DNA of 12,454 nucleotides from Pseudomonadota bacterium. Its GTDB lineage: Bacteria; Bdellovibrionota_B; Oligoflexia; Oligoflexales; JAPPIL01. Positions 1-7,638 of the stretch are shown here, one piece after another. Position numbers and translations under genes: made by a program. The notes beneath the pieces are model-generated. The model was not told the DNA's origin, searched no databases, and was given only the letters and a program-made list of their open reading frames with translations. The stretch lies in contig JAPPIL010000176.1 of NCBI GenBank assembly GCA_028877195.1, positions 1 to 12,454 on the forward strand, written 5' to 3'. Each line of letters opens with the position of its first letter. The stretch's first letter is position 1.

Positions 1-32
1 ACGTCTCTCCGCATGATAAAAAGGAGAGATGT
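1..32. terminator. Hairpin just inside the left IS end, possibly a transposase terminator
   Basis: Bases 1-10 (ACGTCTCTCC) pair with 23-32 (GGAGAGATGT) in a 10-bp stem with one G-T wobble and a 12-nt A-rich loop. No T run follows on the plus strand, so intrinsic termination is uncertain. Lying next to the putative IS terminal repeat, it may be subterminal IS structure or the terminator of a gene lying to the left. Confidence 0.35.
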
Positions 33-51
33 TAGTTATGCAACAAAGTCC
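1..51. mobile_element. Terminus of an insertion sequence extending left out of the window
   Basis: Bases 32-48, read on the minus strand, give CTTTGTTGCATAACTAA. This matches 16 of 17 bases of 12403-12419 read on the plus strand (CTTTGTTGCATAAGTAA). The two copies point outward from the window, and the sequence diverges inside each, as expected for the two different ends of one element or of two copies. The motif resembles IS5-family (IS903-like) and IS6-family termini, which often begin GGCTTTGTTG or GGCTCTGTTGCA. No transposase sequence is visible, so the family is not settled. The exact outer boundary (about base 50-52) is inferred from that resemblance. Confidence 0.6.
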
Positions 52-98
52 GCCCCCCCCTCTCCTGTTCTTCACCGTAGCCTCTTTATCAGCACTCA

Positions 99-107
99 TG
101 CTAAAAT
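99..107 (+). promoter_or_regulatory. Candidate extended -10 promoter for dacB-lysCA
   Basis: TGCTAAAAT at 99-107 fits an extended -10 element (TGn followed by TAAAAT, 5 of 6 to TATAAT). It would start transcripts about 20 bases before the dacB ATG. No convincing -35 box is present, which extended -10 promoters tolerate. The 11-mer CATGCTAAAAT at 97-107 recurs at 135-145, across the dacB start codon. The IS boundary lies only about 50 bases upstream, so any native promoter further out has been displaced. Confidence 0.3.
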
Positions 108-135
108 CATTCATCATGCACGGTGATGTTTATCC

Positions 136-1530
136 ATGCTAAAATTATGCAGCATAACTATTATGTCTTCGCTATTGCTAGGATTGCTTGCGATACCCAA
201 GCATCGTCTCGCAGTCGCAGACTACCAAGTTGCGCATAGCATTGATGTTCGCCGCGTCATTGACAGCAAAGCCCTATATCAACACAACCATAACCAACTG
301 TTGAACCCTGCGTCGTTGACTAAACTTGCGACTACCGCCGCAGTGTTGGCAAAGTGGGGTGCAGCGCACAAGTTTACGACAAAAGTCTACTACACAGGCG
401 CTCGCAACGGCACTCGTATCGAGGGCGACCTACTGCTGGTCGGCAGTGGCGATCCATTTATCGTATCCGAGACGATGTGGGAGTTTGCCGCACACATCGC
501 TAACGCGGGCATCAACACTATCAACGGCAAGATACGAATCGATAACAAGCTATTCAAAACTGACAACCGTGCTTATGCCAGCAGCAACAACGCTTATGAT
601 GCTCCTATCACCCCCTTTGGCATTAACTTCAACACCGTCGCAATTCGCATTACCCCAGCCATGCGGGTCGGAGAACGGGCGAGCGTGCAGCTGTTCCCTT
701 TTGCTTTACCGTCAGTGCGAATCATCGCTAAAGGTGTGCGCACCAGCGCCAAAACCACCCGTGTGCGGGCAATACGCAGCAACAGCAAAGACGGCAAAAT
801 ACTTATCCGCGTCAGCGGCACAATCGCACACCAACGTGAGCCCATGCTTATCTATCGTTCGATTACCAACCCGCAGCGGATTGCCGCCGAGTATGTGCAG
901 GGATTTTTAGCGGCGCGGGGCATCAAGGTTTTGAATAATACCGTTCCGACCAGCAAACGCACCCACTTATACAGTATCAAGGGCTACCCCTTAAGTTATA
1001 TCGTCAAGGGGCTAAACACTTTCTCAAACAACTATATCGCTGATATGCTGATCAAAAAACTCGGCACTAGCAAAGCTCGTGAAAGCAACGCTGATGGACT
1101 TGGTATTCAAGCTGTGCGTAGTTTTTTACAGACCAAAGTTGGCATCAAATCAAATTTTAGCCTCCATAATGGTTCAGGCTTAACGACCAAAAATCGCTTC
1201 AGTGCTGCGCAGCTAACCAAGTTGTTGGTCTATGTCGCACAGGACATGCGTCTGTTCCCCGATTTCATCGCCGCTCTGCCAGCCAACGGTTTAGAGGGAA
1301 CGATGCTTGACCGTATAACTGCGCACGAGGGTATGATAAGAGTTAAGACTGGAACTTTGACTAATCCTCATACGGTTGCGGGGTTGGCTGGCTTTTATCG
1401 TTCACAACAGCATGGTTTGGTGGCTTTTACGATTATCAGCAATGGCAAGGCAAGGAAGGCACAACCCCCGCTAGCAACGCTACGTAAACAGCAGGATAGT
1501 TTGCTTGCCCTTCTTGCCACGCTTGAATGA
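136..1530 (+). CDS. dacB: D-alanyl-D-alanine carboxypeptidase/endopeptidase, PBP4 family (peptidase S13)
   Basis: A low-molecular-weight class C penicillin-binding protein. Family members act in the periplasm, removing terminal D-Ala from pentapeptides and cleaving D-Ala-meso-DAP cross-links during peptidoglycan maturation. All catalytic motifs are visible: SxxK as SLTK at residues 60-63, SNN at 297-299 and KTG at 404-406. NGSGLT at 345-350 matches the D/N-G-S-G-L-S/T signature of the family. Between the first two motifs is the long insert typical of PBP4 (about residues 85-285). The N terminus is a signal peptide: hydrophobic stretch at about 11-20 and likely cleavage after AVA (residue 28). 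The length (464 aa) is close to E. coli DacB. The ATG at 136 has a weak GGTGAT ribosome site 8 nt upstream; an ATG at 163 would shorten the signal peptide too much. The stop overlaps the next start as ATGA. Confidence 0.93.
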   Translation: MLKLCSITIMSSLLLGLLAIPKHRLAVADYQVAHSIDVRRVIDSKALYQHNHNQLLNPASLTKLATTAAVLAKWGAAHKFTTKVYYTGARNGTRIEGDLLLVGSGDPFIVSETMWEFAAHIANAGINTINGKIRIDNKLFKTDNRAYASSNNAYDAPITPFGINFNTVAIRITPAMRVGERASVQLFPFALPSVRIIAKGVRTSAKTTRVRAIRSNSKDGKILIRVSGTIAHQREPMLIYRSITNPQRIAAEYVQGFLAARGIKVLNNTVPTSKRTHLYSIKGYPLSYIVKGLNTFSNNYIADMLIKKLGTSKARESNADGLGIQAVRSFLQTKVGIKSNFSLHNGSGLTTKNRFSAAQLTKLLVYVAQDMRLFPDFIAALPANGLEGTMLDRITAHEGMIRVKTGTLTNPHTVAGLAGFYRSQQHGLVAFTIISNGKARKAQPPLATLRKQQDSLLALLATLE

Positions 1531-4073
1531 AAACGATGCGCACGATAGTCCTTAAGTTTGGTGGCACATCAGTCGCTACCGCTTCCTCTTGGCAAATGAT
1601 CAGCGAGATAATTGCAGAACGCATCGCCAGTTATGAGCGGGTGGTCGTGGTAGTTTCGGCTTTATCACAAGTATCAAACAAACTCGAACAACTTCTACGC
1701 TTTGCCCCACTACCCAAGACAGACAGTGCGAATGAACTGTTTGACGACCTCATTGCGCAACATCTACGTTTAGCTACCGAGCTTGGGATAGAAGATAAAG
1801 ATTTTATCAACACCCACTTTGACCAACTACGCCAGTTGTTTGAGACGGTGGATAACGTCGTCGCCCCGATGCTTTGGGCGCAGGTCATGTCTTATGGTGA
1901 GATTATATCTTCTTGGCTTGGGGTTCGTTTCCTACAAAAGTTTAATGCCACTTGGATTGCCGCTGCCAATCTACTGCTTGCGCAAGAGGACAATCCTCTC
2001 AACACCCCTTGTATCTATCGCCCGCAAGCTAAAGAGCGGGCATTACTAGGCGCTGGTGGATTATTGATTACCCAAGGGTTTATCGCTCGCAATCACGCTG
2101 ACCAAATCGTTTTGCTTGGGCGTGGCGGCTCGGACACGTCTGCGACTTTGCTCGCAGCAGGCATGTCGGCAGTGCGGTGTGAGCTTTGGAGTGATGTGCC
2201 TGGTTTTTATACTGCTGACCCGCGGCAAATATCAGAGGCAAAACTGATCAAAGATTTACATTACAAGGAAGCGCAAGAGCTTGCCCTGATGGGGGCGAAA
2301 GTTCTACATCATCGTGCGATAGCGCCGCTTATCAAGCAAAGCATTCCTTTGTCGATGCATTCGACTTTAGACAGGCATGCCAAAGGCACGGAAATTTCTA
2401 GCGCTCCGAAGACGACGACTGCACGAATCAAAGCGATAACGGTCAAGAAGCATGTCATGCTTTTACACATGGAAAGCATCAAGATGTGGCGGCAGTCGGG
2501 GTTTTTAGCGGACATATTCACTTGCTTTAAACAGAATAATTTTTCCGTTGACTTGATCTCTACTTCTGAAGCGAGTGTTTGCGTGTCGTTGGATAACATC
2601 GCTGCCGAGCGTGAATATGAGTTAAGCAACTTAATGCATGATTTACAAAAGTTTTGTCGGGTCAAAAAGACAACACAGTGTGCGACGATAAGTCTGATCG
2701 GTACAAATATCAGGAATGCTCTTTATACTTTGGGTGAAGTGTTTAACTTGTTTGATAACTACCCAGTCAATCTCGTTACCCAATCAGCGAATGACCTCAA
2801 CTTGACGTTTGTTGTGCCGTTAGAATACTGTCATCGGCTCCTGCATAAGATTCATCAGATACTGTTTAGCGATACGCATGGCGATGCGGTGTTTGGCGAC
2901 AGTTGGTTGAATCTACAAGAGCAAAAGCAAACGCATCACTGGTGGCATGACAGGTGTAAGGATTTGCTTGCGTTGATCGATGCCGACACCCCAGCCTTGT
3001 ATGTTTACGACCTGTCGGTGGTTGCTACAGCGGTGCAGAACTTGCGGCGCTTAACGGCTGTTGATCGTATTTTTTATGCGGTTAAGGCTAATCACAATGC
3101 ACAATTATTGACGCACTTACATCAGGCTGGCATCGGTTTTGAATGTGTTTCGGTCGGTGAATTACAGCATGTTGCCAAGTCTGTGCCGCAACTGCGCGCA
3201 CAGCAGGTTCTTTTTACACCTAACTTTTGCGAAGCCGAAGAATACCAGTATGCGTTAGCACGAGATTACTTGTTGACGGTGGATAATCTCTATGTTCTGC
3301 GCCAGTGGGGTCATATCTTCGCTGGCAAGGAGATAATTCTACGCATTGACCCAGGTCATAGTCGTGGTCATCATAAGCATGTGATGACGGGGGGCACATA
3401 TTCAAAGTTTGGGATTGCGCCTGCGGACTGTGAACAGGCGGCGGCGGTGGCAAAGCAGCATGACATAAAAATCACAGGGCTTCACGCTCATGCTGGTAGT
3501 GGTATCCTGACTGCGCATGATTGGTGTTGGCGTGCTGAACGGTTGGTTGCGTTACGGGCATTGTTCCCGCAGTTAAAGTTTCTTAATCTTGGTGGTGGAT
3601 TTGGTATCCCCGAACATCGCCACGATCAGGCACTCGATATGGAAGAGGTGTCAGTTTCGTTAGCGAAGTTTAAGCAACAGCATCCGCAGTATGAACTTTG
3701 GATTGAGCCTGGGCGCTACCTTGTCGCAGCGGCTGGAGTGCTATTAGCACGAGTCAATCAACTCAAGCATAAACATGGCATCACTTTTGTGGGTATCAGC
3801 ACAGGCATGAACTCCCTACTTCGCCCCGCTTTATACGACTCTCATCACGAGATAGTAAATCTTACCGCTTGGCACACTGGCAAGCAGGAGCAGGAGTTGG
3901 TGGAAGTCGTCGGGCCTATTTGTGAGTCAGGCGATAAACTCGGTCGTGGTCGTAAGTTGGCAAAGGTGTCAGCTAACGATGTGTTGCTTATTGCCAACAC
4001 TGGTGCTTACGGGGCAGTGATGTCCTCTTCCTACAATATGCGCCCACCTGCGGGTGAGTGTGTGCTCGTCTAG
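1527..4073 (+). CDS. Bifunctional aspartate kinase / diaminopimelate decarboxylase (LysC-LysA fusion)
   Basis: One 848-aa chain joins the first and last enzymes of lysine synthesis. The N-terminal half is an aspartokinase: KFGGTSVA at residues 10-17, the GRGGSDTSA nucleotide-binding motif at 198-206, then a regulatory region with two probable ACT domains (about 305-455), the usual site of lysine/threonine feedback control. A linker of about 25 residues leads to a PLP-dependent fold-III decarboxylase: PLP lysine K520 in FYAVKAN, HAHAGSG at 653-659, GGGFG phosphate-binding loop at 689-693, EPGR at 727-730, active-site CESGD at 799-803 and the YNMRP end motif at 836-840. No catalytic motif is missing. 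The ATG at 1527 overlaps the dacB stop, so translation is probably coupled; a second ATG three codons on is also possible. Such fusions are known from Xanthomonadales and some other gammaproteobacteria. DapD, a middle step of the same pathway, is encoded 5 kb downstream. Confidence 0.93.
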   Translation: MKTMRTIVLKFGGTSVATASSWQMISEIIAERIASYERVVVVVSALSQVSNKLEQLLRFAPLPKTDSANELFDDLIAQHLRLATELGIEDKDFINTHFDQLRQLFETVDNVVAPMLWAQVMSYGEIISSWLGVRFLQKFNATWIAAANLLLAQEDNPLNTPCIYRPQAKERALLGAGGLLITQGFIARNHADQIVLLGRGGSDTSATLLAAGMSAVRCELWSDVPGFYTADPRQISEAKLIKDLHYKEAQELALMGAKVLHHRAIAPLIKQSIPLSMHSTLDRHAKGTEISSAPKTTTARIKAITVKKHVMLLHMESIKMWRQSGFLADIFTCFKQNNFSVDLISTSEASVCVSLDNIAAEREYELSNLMHDLQKFCRVKKTTQCATISLIGTNIRNALYTLGEVFNLFDNYPVNLVTQSANDLNLTFVVPLEYCHRLLHKIHQILFSDTHGDAVFGDSWLNLQEQKQTHHWWHDRCKDLLALIDADTPALYVYDLSVVATAVQNLRRLTAVDRIFYAVKANHNAQLLTHLHQAGIGFECVSVGELQHVAKSVPQLRAQQVLFTPNFCEAEEYQYALARDYLLTVDNLYVLRQWGHIFAGKEIILRIDPGHSRGHHKHVMTGGTYSKFGIAPADCEQAAAVAKQHDIKITGLHAHAGSGILTAHDWCWRAERLVALRALFPQLKFLNLGGGFGIPEHRHDQALDMEEVSVSLAKFKQQHPQYELWIEPGRYLVAAAGVLLARVNQLKHKHGITFVGISTGMNSLLRPALYDSHHEIVNLTAWHTGKQEQELVEVVGPICESGDKLGRGRKLAKVSANDVLLIANTGAYGAVMSSSYNMRPPAGECVLV

Positions 4074-4101
4074 CGATCTGTGCCATGTGAGGTATCGCTA
4101 G
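4070..4101 (+). terminator. Inverted repeat overlapping the lysCA stop, candidate terminator
   Basis: CTAGCGAT at 4070-4077 pairs perfectly with ATCGCTAG at 4094-4101 across a 16-nt loop, and a T-rich stretch (CTTTATTT) follows about 7 bases later. The stem contains the TAG stop codon. It lies in the 71-base gap between convergent genes, where a terminator is expected. The large loop and offset T run make it a weak intrinsic terminator at best. Confidence 0.4.
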
Positions 4102-4144
4102 CAACATCTTTATTTGTGTTGAGGTATTCCCCCGACTTCGTTGC

Positions 4145-4579
4145 CTAACCATCACTCGCGTCATGGGCAGCCAGAAGCTCGTCCGCTAATCGTTCTGCTT
4201 TAAGATTGAGGACTTGTCCCTTGATGAAAAAAACTTCCTCTTGATAACAGTGCTCTGTCCAATCAATCGGCAAGTAAACATTCTCATCAGCGCTAAAATA
4301 CTCTTCCCAGTAGGAATCGATGTAAGCGAGGAGAAAAAACGCTTGGGCACGCTGATGCTTGCTATCATGCTTGGTGGCAAAAGCTTCCACCGCATAATGG
4401 AATGACTCCGAGCTGTTGCTCAACAAGGATTGCACCCATATCTTGCGGGCATGGTCATTGTTAGTGCGATCATCACACTCCTGCGCTGCGGTGGTGAAGA
4501 AGCGCTTGCCGCGTTGGTCATAAAAACGCGCATTAAACCTATCGTTGAGTTGCGATAAATCACGCTCACTAAATATCAT
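4145..4579 (-). CDS. Hypothetical protein, second gene of a two-gene minus-strand operon
   Basis: A 144-residue acidic protein that I do not recognise. It has no signal peptide and no membrane segment, so it is probably cytoplasmic. It is rich in aromatic and charged residues; a largely helical stretch at about residues 55-95 contains FHYAVEAFATKHD and AQAFFLLAYIDSYWEEYFSAD. The ATG at 4579 has AAGGG about 8 nt upstream. The start overlaps the end of the DUF6178-like gene by 11 bases, so the two are very likely co-transcribed and translationally coupled, suggesting a shared role. The gene runs toward lysCA and ends 71 bases from it. Its reality is supported by the tight overlap and by a length free of stops in ordinary-looking codons; its function is unknown. 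Confidence 0.75.
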   Translation of the reverse strand: MIFSERDLSQLNDRFNARFYDQRGKRFFTTAAQECDDRTNNDHARKIWVQSLLSNSSESFHYAVEAFATKHDSKHQRAQAFFLLAYIDSYWEEYFSADENVYLPIDWTEHCYQEEVFFIKGQVLNLKAERLADELLAAHDASDG

Positions 4580-5885
4580 AAGTATGCCCTTGGCTAGTGC
4601 TGCTTTGATTCAAGTAGTTGCCATATTCCAACCGTAGTATGTTATCTGCTAACTCCTTTGCCTGCGCCGCTATCTGCTGATAATTGGACATACTGTGCAC
4701 ATCGCTTAGCTTGCCATCTATAACTACTGTTGGGCTATACGAGAACAGCGCTTTTAGCAATTCAACATTAGCGATACCAAGTAAATCAAGATACACAATG
4801 TCTATCAAGTCTGCCAACGCTTGCCATTTGTGCGTAGCAAGCAAACGCTTTAACCTCTCCGTTTGCGGCAAAGAACAGCGATGCATCGTTGCCAGCAAGG
4901 GTTGCTGTAAACGTGCGACTAACGTCATTGCGACTCGAAACAGAGTCTGCGCTTGTTCAGCAGCCAATATGCGTGCCGCTTCTTCAGCTACACCAGCTGC
5001 CAGATAATCCAAAGCTAAAGCGAGCATTGCTTGTGTTTGGGCAAGGACTTTGCGAGTAGCGGAACTGTCGTTGATTTCAACATAAGTTGCAGCGCACAGC
5101 GTGTTGGCACAGACGATGATTTTGAGTTGAATAGCTTGCCATTGCTCGTCGCTAAAAAGCTTATGCTGTTGACTAAACCTAATGACCCGCTCTAAAAAAT
5201 TATCATGCTGCCTGCCATCGGTCGGTTGCAATGCAGGCAAAGTTGGTGGTGCAGGCTGCTGCCATTTTTGCTCATACTCTTCCAATTCAACGGCAATAAA
5301 AATTATCATCGCATCGACGGTAGTATAGTAGCCATCTTCAGCGATCCTAGCGTTGCGAAACTGTGCGATGAGCGCCTCCTGCTCGTTGGCAATGCTACCC
5401 TGCGCATGCTGGAGAAGCGAGTAGGTGTAAGTGATGTCCTGCGCAAGCATCGCCTCCATAAATAGCGGCAGGAACTCTTGAATATCTCGATGTTGACCCG
5501 CAACGACTCGATAGCACAGCTCTTGACACGGCAAGTTGATGTAGCAATCCTGTTCAGCGACAGGAAGTTTCTCCATTTCTTCAATGCTCGTCAGGTTTAT
5601 CAACGGTGCGATAATCGCCAATTGATACTCCTCATCCAAACTACGGAAGCGGCGCACCATCTCGGCATTGCTGATTTGACGATAGATTTTTAGCCACCCA
5701 ATCGCAGCTAGTGGTGAGAGGCGGTCTTTGCGCCAGATGTCATAGTCAATCAGACGGATAAACTGCTCGTCAGTTAGCAACGGCAGAAGTTGTAGCGATA
5801 ATTCAGGCGACTTTTCCTGTAAAAAACGATAGACGACCGCGGGGTGAGTGCTATTTATATTTCTTATTGAGATAGCGGCAGTCAA
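4569..5885 (-). CDS. DUF6178-like protein of unknown function
   Basis: A 438-residue cytoplasmic-looking protein, mostly alpha-helical and rich in Leu, Ala, Glu and Gln, with no signal peptide or membrane span. Two parts resemble what I recall of family DUF6178: an N-terminal block (about 20-65) with LLPLLTDEQFIRLIDYDIW followed by a D/R-L-S-P-L-x-A-x-x-W-L pattern, and a middle block (about 171-196) with FRNARIAEDGYY. The assignment is from memory of the family's look, not a search. The start is TTG at 5885, with AAGGAG 10 nt upstream on the minus strand. An ATG only 2 nt after that site opens a three-codon frame (M-T-L) whose TGA overlaps the TTG, so re-initiation at TTG is possible. It leads a two-gene operon with the 144-residue gene and is transcribed divergently from ispB. 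Confidence 0.75.
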   Translation of the reverse strand: MTAAISIRNINSTHPAVVYRFLQEKSPELSLQLLPLLTDEQFIRLIDYDIWRKDRLSPLAAIGWLKIYRQISNAEMVRRFRSLDEEYQLAIIAPLINLTSIEEMEKLPVAEQDCYINLPCQELCYRVVAGQHRDIQEFLPLFMEAMLAQDITYTYSLLQHAQGSIANEQEALIAQFRNARIAEDGYYTTVDAMIIFIAVELEEYEQKWQQPAPPTLPALQPTDGRQHDNFLERVIRFSQQHKLFSDEQWQAIQLKIIVCANTLCAATYVEINDSSATRKVLAQTQAMLALALDYLAAGVAEEAARILAAEQAQTLFRVAMTLVARLQQPLLATMHRCSLPQTERLKRLLATHKWQALADLIDIVYLDLLGIANVELLKALFSYSPTVVIDGKLSDVHSMSNYQQIAAQAKELADNILRLEYGNYLNQSSTSQGHTYDI

Positions 5886-5916
5886 AGGGTCATTACTCCT
5901 TGATTATTAACACAAC

Positions 5917-5928
5917 TGCACAGGTGCA
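5917..5928. promoter_or_regulatory. Short palindrome in the divergent intergenic region
   Basis: TGCAC at 5917-5921 and GTGCA at 5924-5928 form a perfect inverted repeat with a 2-base centre. It sits about 32 bases upstream of the DUF6178-like start, where an operator could act on that gene. A palindrome this short can arise by chance. Confidence 0.2.
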
Positions 5929-5964
5929 CAGAGGGTGATGTGATGGTGAGGGGTCAAAAGGTGA

Positions 5965-6008
5965 TTGCCTTACCACTAGAGTGTTCGCATAAACTGTGCT
6001 AAACACAG
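5965..6008 (+). promoter_or_regulatory. Candidate ispB promoter with overlapping inverted repeat
   Basis: TTGCCT (5965-5970) and CATAAA (5988-5993) are separated by exactly 17 bases, each matching 4 of 6 bases of the sigma-70 boxes. Immediately downstream CTGTG (5994-5998) and CACAG (6004-6008) form an inverted repeat around CTAAA, covering the expected start site, where a repressor could bind. A second possible -10, TATGAT at 6024-6029, lacks a good -35. Confidence 0.3.
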
Positions 6009-6067
6009 CCCACGGTATTTAGATATGATTTAGATACTGCTGGTAGCATTTGTCAAGAGGAGTGGGA

Positions 6068-7093
6068 TTGCTGTCTCTGACAGAAAAGAGATTGCAAGGC
6101 ACCTGGTTATCACAGTCATTGCCTGCCCTTGCATCGCATCTTTCTGTAATCAAAGCGGATATTGCGGCTTTTCGTTCTTATTTGCGCTCGCAAACGATTA
6201 GCACCAGCGCTTTGCCGAACAAGGTGCTGGACTATGTATTTGCCAACGAGGGCAAGAAATTTCGCCCCAGCCTGTTCTTTTTTCTGTGTAAGTTGTTGGG
6301 TTATCAAGGCAAGCACCTGTTGCCGATGGCAGCCGTCAGTGAGTATGTCCACACAGCTAGCCTCTTACATGATGATGTCGTTGACAGCTCAACTTTACGG
6401 CGTTGCCAACCGACTGTGCACAGCAAATGGGGGGATAGGACAAGCATTTTGGTCGGCGACTTGATCTACGCCCATGCGAGTGAATTGATGGCTGCAACTG
6501 GTAGTCTCGAAATCGTCAAATCCTATGCCCATGCCATCAAGCGTATGAGTGAAGGTGAACTGCTACAGTTAGACAATCTGTTTCGCCTTGATATGGAACA
6601 GGGGTTGTATCTACAGGTGATCAGCTACAAAACGGCTGAACTGCTTGCTGCTACCTGTATGTCGGCTGCAATTTTGGCAATGCATGACGACGGTAGCGCT
6701 GACCAGCGTCAAACCTGCTACCGCTTTGGCTACAATATCGGTATCGCTTTTCAATTGGTTGACGATGCGCTCGACTACAGTAGCAAAGAGATGGATAAGG
6801 ATCGCCTTGCTGATTTTGCTAATGGTCGGGTAACGATGCCGATGATTTTGCTCTATCAACGCGGCGATGCTGAAACCAAAACTTTCCTACGGCATGCGGC
6901 GAGTCAATCGCCGATCAAACACGCTGATTTAGTAGAAATTAAAAAACTTGCGCATGCCCACAATACTGTCAAGAGCACCGTTGAACTAGCTCACAATCAT
7001 ACCGCACAAGCGATTGAGCTGTTGTCGGTGTTCCCATCGTCGCCTGCAAAGGCAAGCCTCATTAAACTCGTCAAGATGTTGATGACGAGATAA
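6068..7093 (+). CDS. ispB: Long-chain polyprenyl diphosphate synthase (octaprenyl diphosphate synthase type)
   Basis: A trans-isoprenyl diphosphate synthase that adds isopentenyl units to farnesyl diphosphate; members of this type make the side chain of respiratory quinones. Numbered from the TTG at 6068, the first aspartate-rich motif is DDVVD at 102-106 followed by LRR, KTA is at 188-190 and the second aspartate motif is DDALD at 232-236. Upstream FRP at 65-67 matches the conserved GKxxRP region. The residues 4 and 5 places before DDVVD are small (Ser, Ala), which in this family permits long products, so C35-C50 is inferred. The frame is open from a TTG at 6050, but AGAGGAG at 6056-6062 lies 5 nt before the TTG at 6068, making 6068 the better start; GTG at 6062 overlaps that site. 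The G usually found after LRR is Cys here. It stands alone between a divergent operon and a long gap. Confidence 0.88.
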   Translation: MLSLTEKRLQGTWLSQSLPALASHLSVIKADIAAFRSYLRSQTISTSALPNKVLDYVFANEGKKFRPSLFFFLCKLLGYQGKHLLPMAAVSEYVHTASLLHDDVVDSSTLRRCQPTVHSKWGDRTSILVGDLIYAHASELMAATGSLEIVKSYAHAIKRMSEGELLQLDNLFRLDMEQGLYLQVISYKTAELLAATCMSAAILAMHDDGSADQRQTCYRFGYNIGIAFQLVDDALDYSSKEMDKDRLADFANGRVTMPMILLYQRGDAETKTFLRHAASQSPIKHADLVEIKKLAHAHNTVKSTVELAHNHTAQAIELLSVFPSSPAKASLIKLVKMLMTR

Positions 7094-7138
7094 CAACGAG
7101 ACGGATGTATGTATGCGGATAGCTTTATCTCATTGTTT

Positions 7139-7161
7139 ACGAGAGGCGTTCCCCCTCTCGT
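7139..7161 (+). terminator. Hairpin downstream of ispB
   Basis: ACGAGAGG (7139-7146) pairs perfectly with CCTCTCGT (7154-7161) around a 7-nt loop, 45 bases after the ispB stop. No T run follows; pyrimidine-rich C/T sequence does. It may be a terminator-like or RNA-stabilising hairpin, or part of the repeat structure starting at 7189, whose other arm also has a GAGG/CCTC hairpin just outside it. Confidence 0.4.
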
Positions 7162-7188
7162 GCTCTCCCCCCTATCTTACCTTGCTTC

Positions 7189-7408
7189 GTGCACCCAAGT
7201 TGTTGAGACACAAAATCTCACGTCTACGAGACATGACGAAAACTGTCCAAACGCAGATGTTTGTTATGAGCACAGACCCACCCCCCAAAATATCGACCGA
7301 TGATCTAGCACCTTACATCCCGTATCCTAGACACGTTACTCACGCGACAGTTTTCTCTTTGAATGTCTCCACGCCATGAGTTTTTGTGTCTCAACAACTT
7401 GGGTGCAC
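7189..7408. repeat. Large inverted repeat with 27-bp perfect outer arms
   Basis: The arm at 7189-7215 (beginning GTGCACCCAAGTTGTTGAG) is the exact reverse complement of 7382-7408, 27 of 27 bases. Further inward the arms stay similar with gaps and mismatches, sharing CTCA, GAGACAT and AAAACTGTC (7239-7247 against 7346-7354), so each arm is really about 60 bases. About 98 bases separate the arms. A transcript would fold into a long stem-loop. Small GAGG/CCTC hairpins flank both arms (7139-7161 and 7414-7433). The form suggests two diverged copies of a dispersed repeat in opposite orientation, or a small non-autonomous element. Confidence 0.75.
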
Positions 7409-7413
7409 TCCCG

Positions 7414-7433
7414 CCTCTTGCGCTTAACAGAGG
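7414..7433. repeat. Small hairpin outside the right arm of the inverted repeat
   Basis: CCTCT (7414-7418) pairs with AGAGG (7429-7433) around a 10-nt loop, directly beyond the right repeat arm. It mirrors the hairpin at 7139-7161 outside the left arm, although the two stems differ in length. Confidence 0.3.
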
Positions 7434-7621
7434 GGCTTTGGCAAACATCGGCATTAGCTATCTCACAGTTGTCCGCGACAAGACGCATTGTGTTTGTCCG
7501 TAAAACAGATGCTTGGTTTATCAGAGTCAGGGGATGGAGGTGCTGATGAAGGGAACGCAAGTGAAACGAGGCAAAAATCAAGCTTGCTTGGTTTTTCCAA
7601 GTGAGCGCAGCGTCTGGCGAA

Positions 7622-7638
7622 GCCGAACGTTCCTCGGC
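7622..7638 (+). promoter_or_regulatory. Short hairpin immediately upstream of tyrS
   Basis: GCCGA (7622-7626) pairs with TCGGC (7634-7638), ending 8 bases before the tyrS ATG, in the place where a ribosome site would be expected. No Shine-Dalgarno sequence precedes the ATG at 7647, so the hairpin could affect initiation. The stem is only 5 bp. Confidence 0.25.

Noticed and set aside
7109..7379. Two overlapping plus-strand frames (64 and 88 codons) after ispB
   Set aside because: They lie across the hairpin and left arm of the inverted repeat, have no ribosome site or recognisable motif, and the overlap of two frames points to chance.
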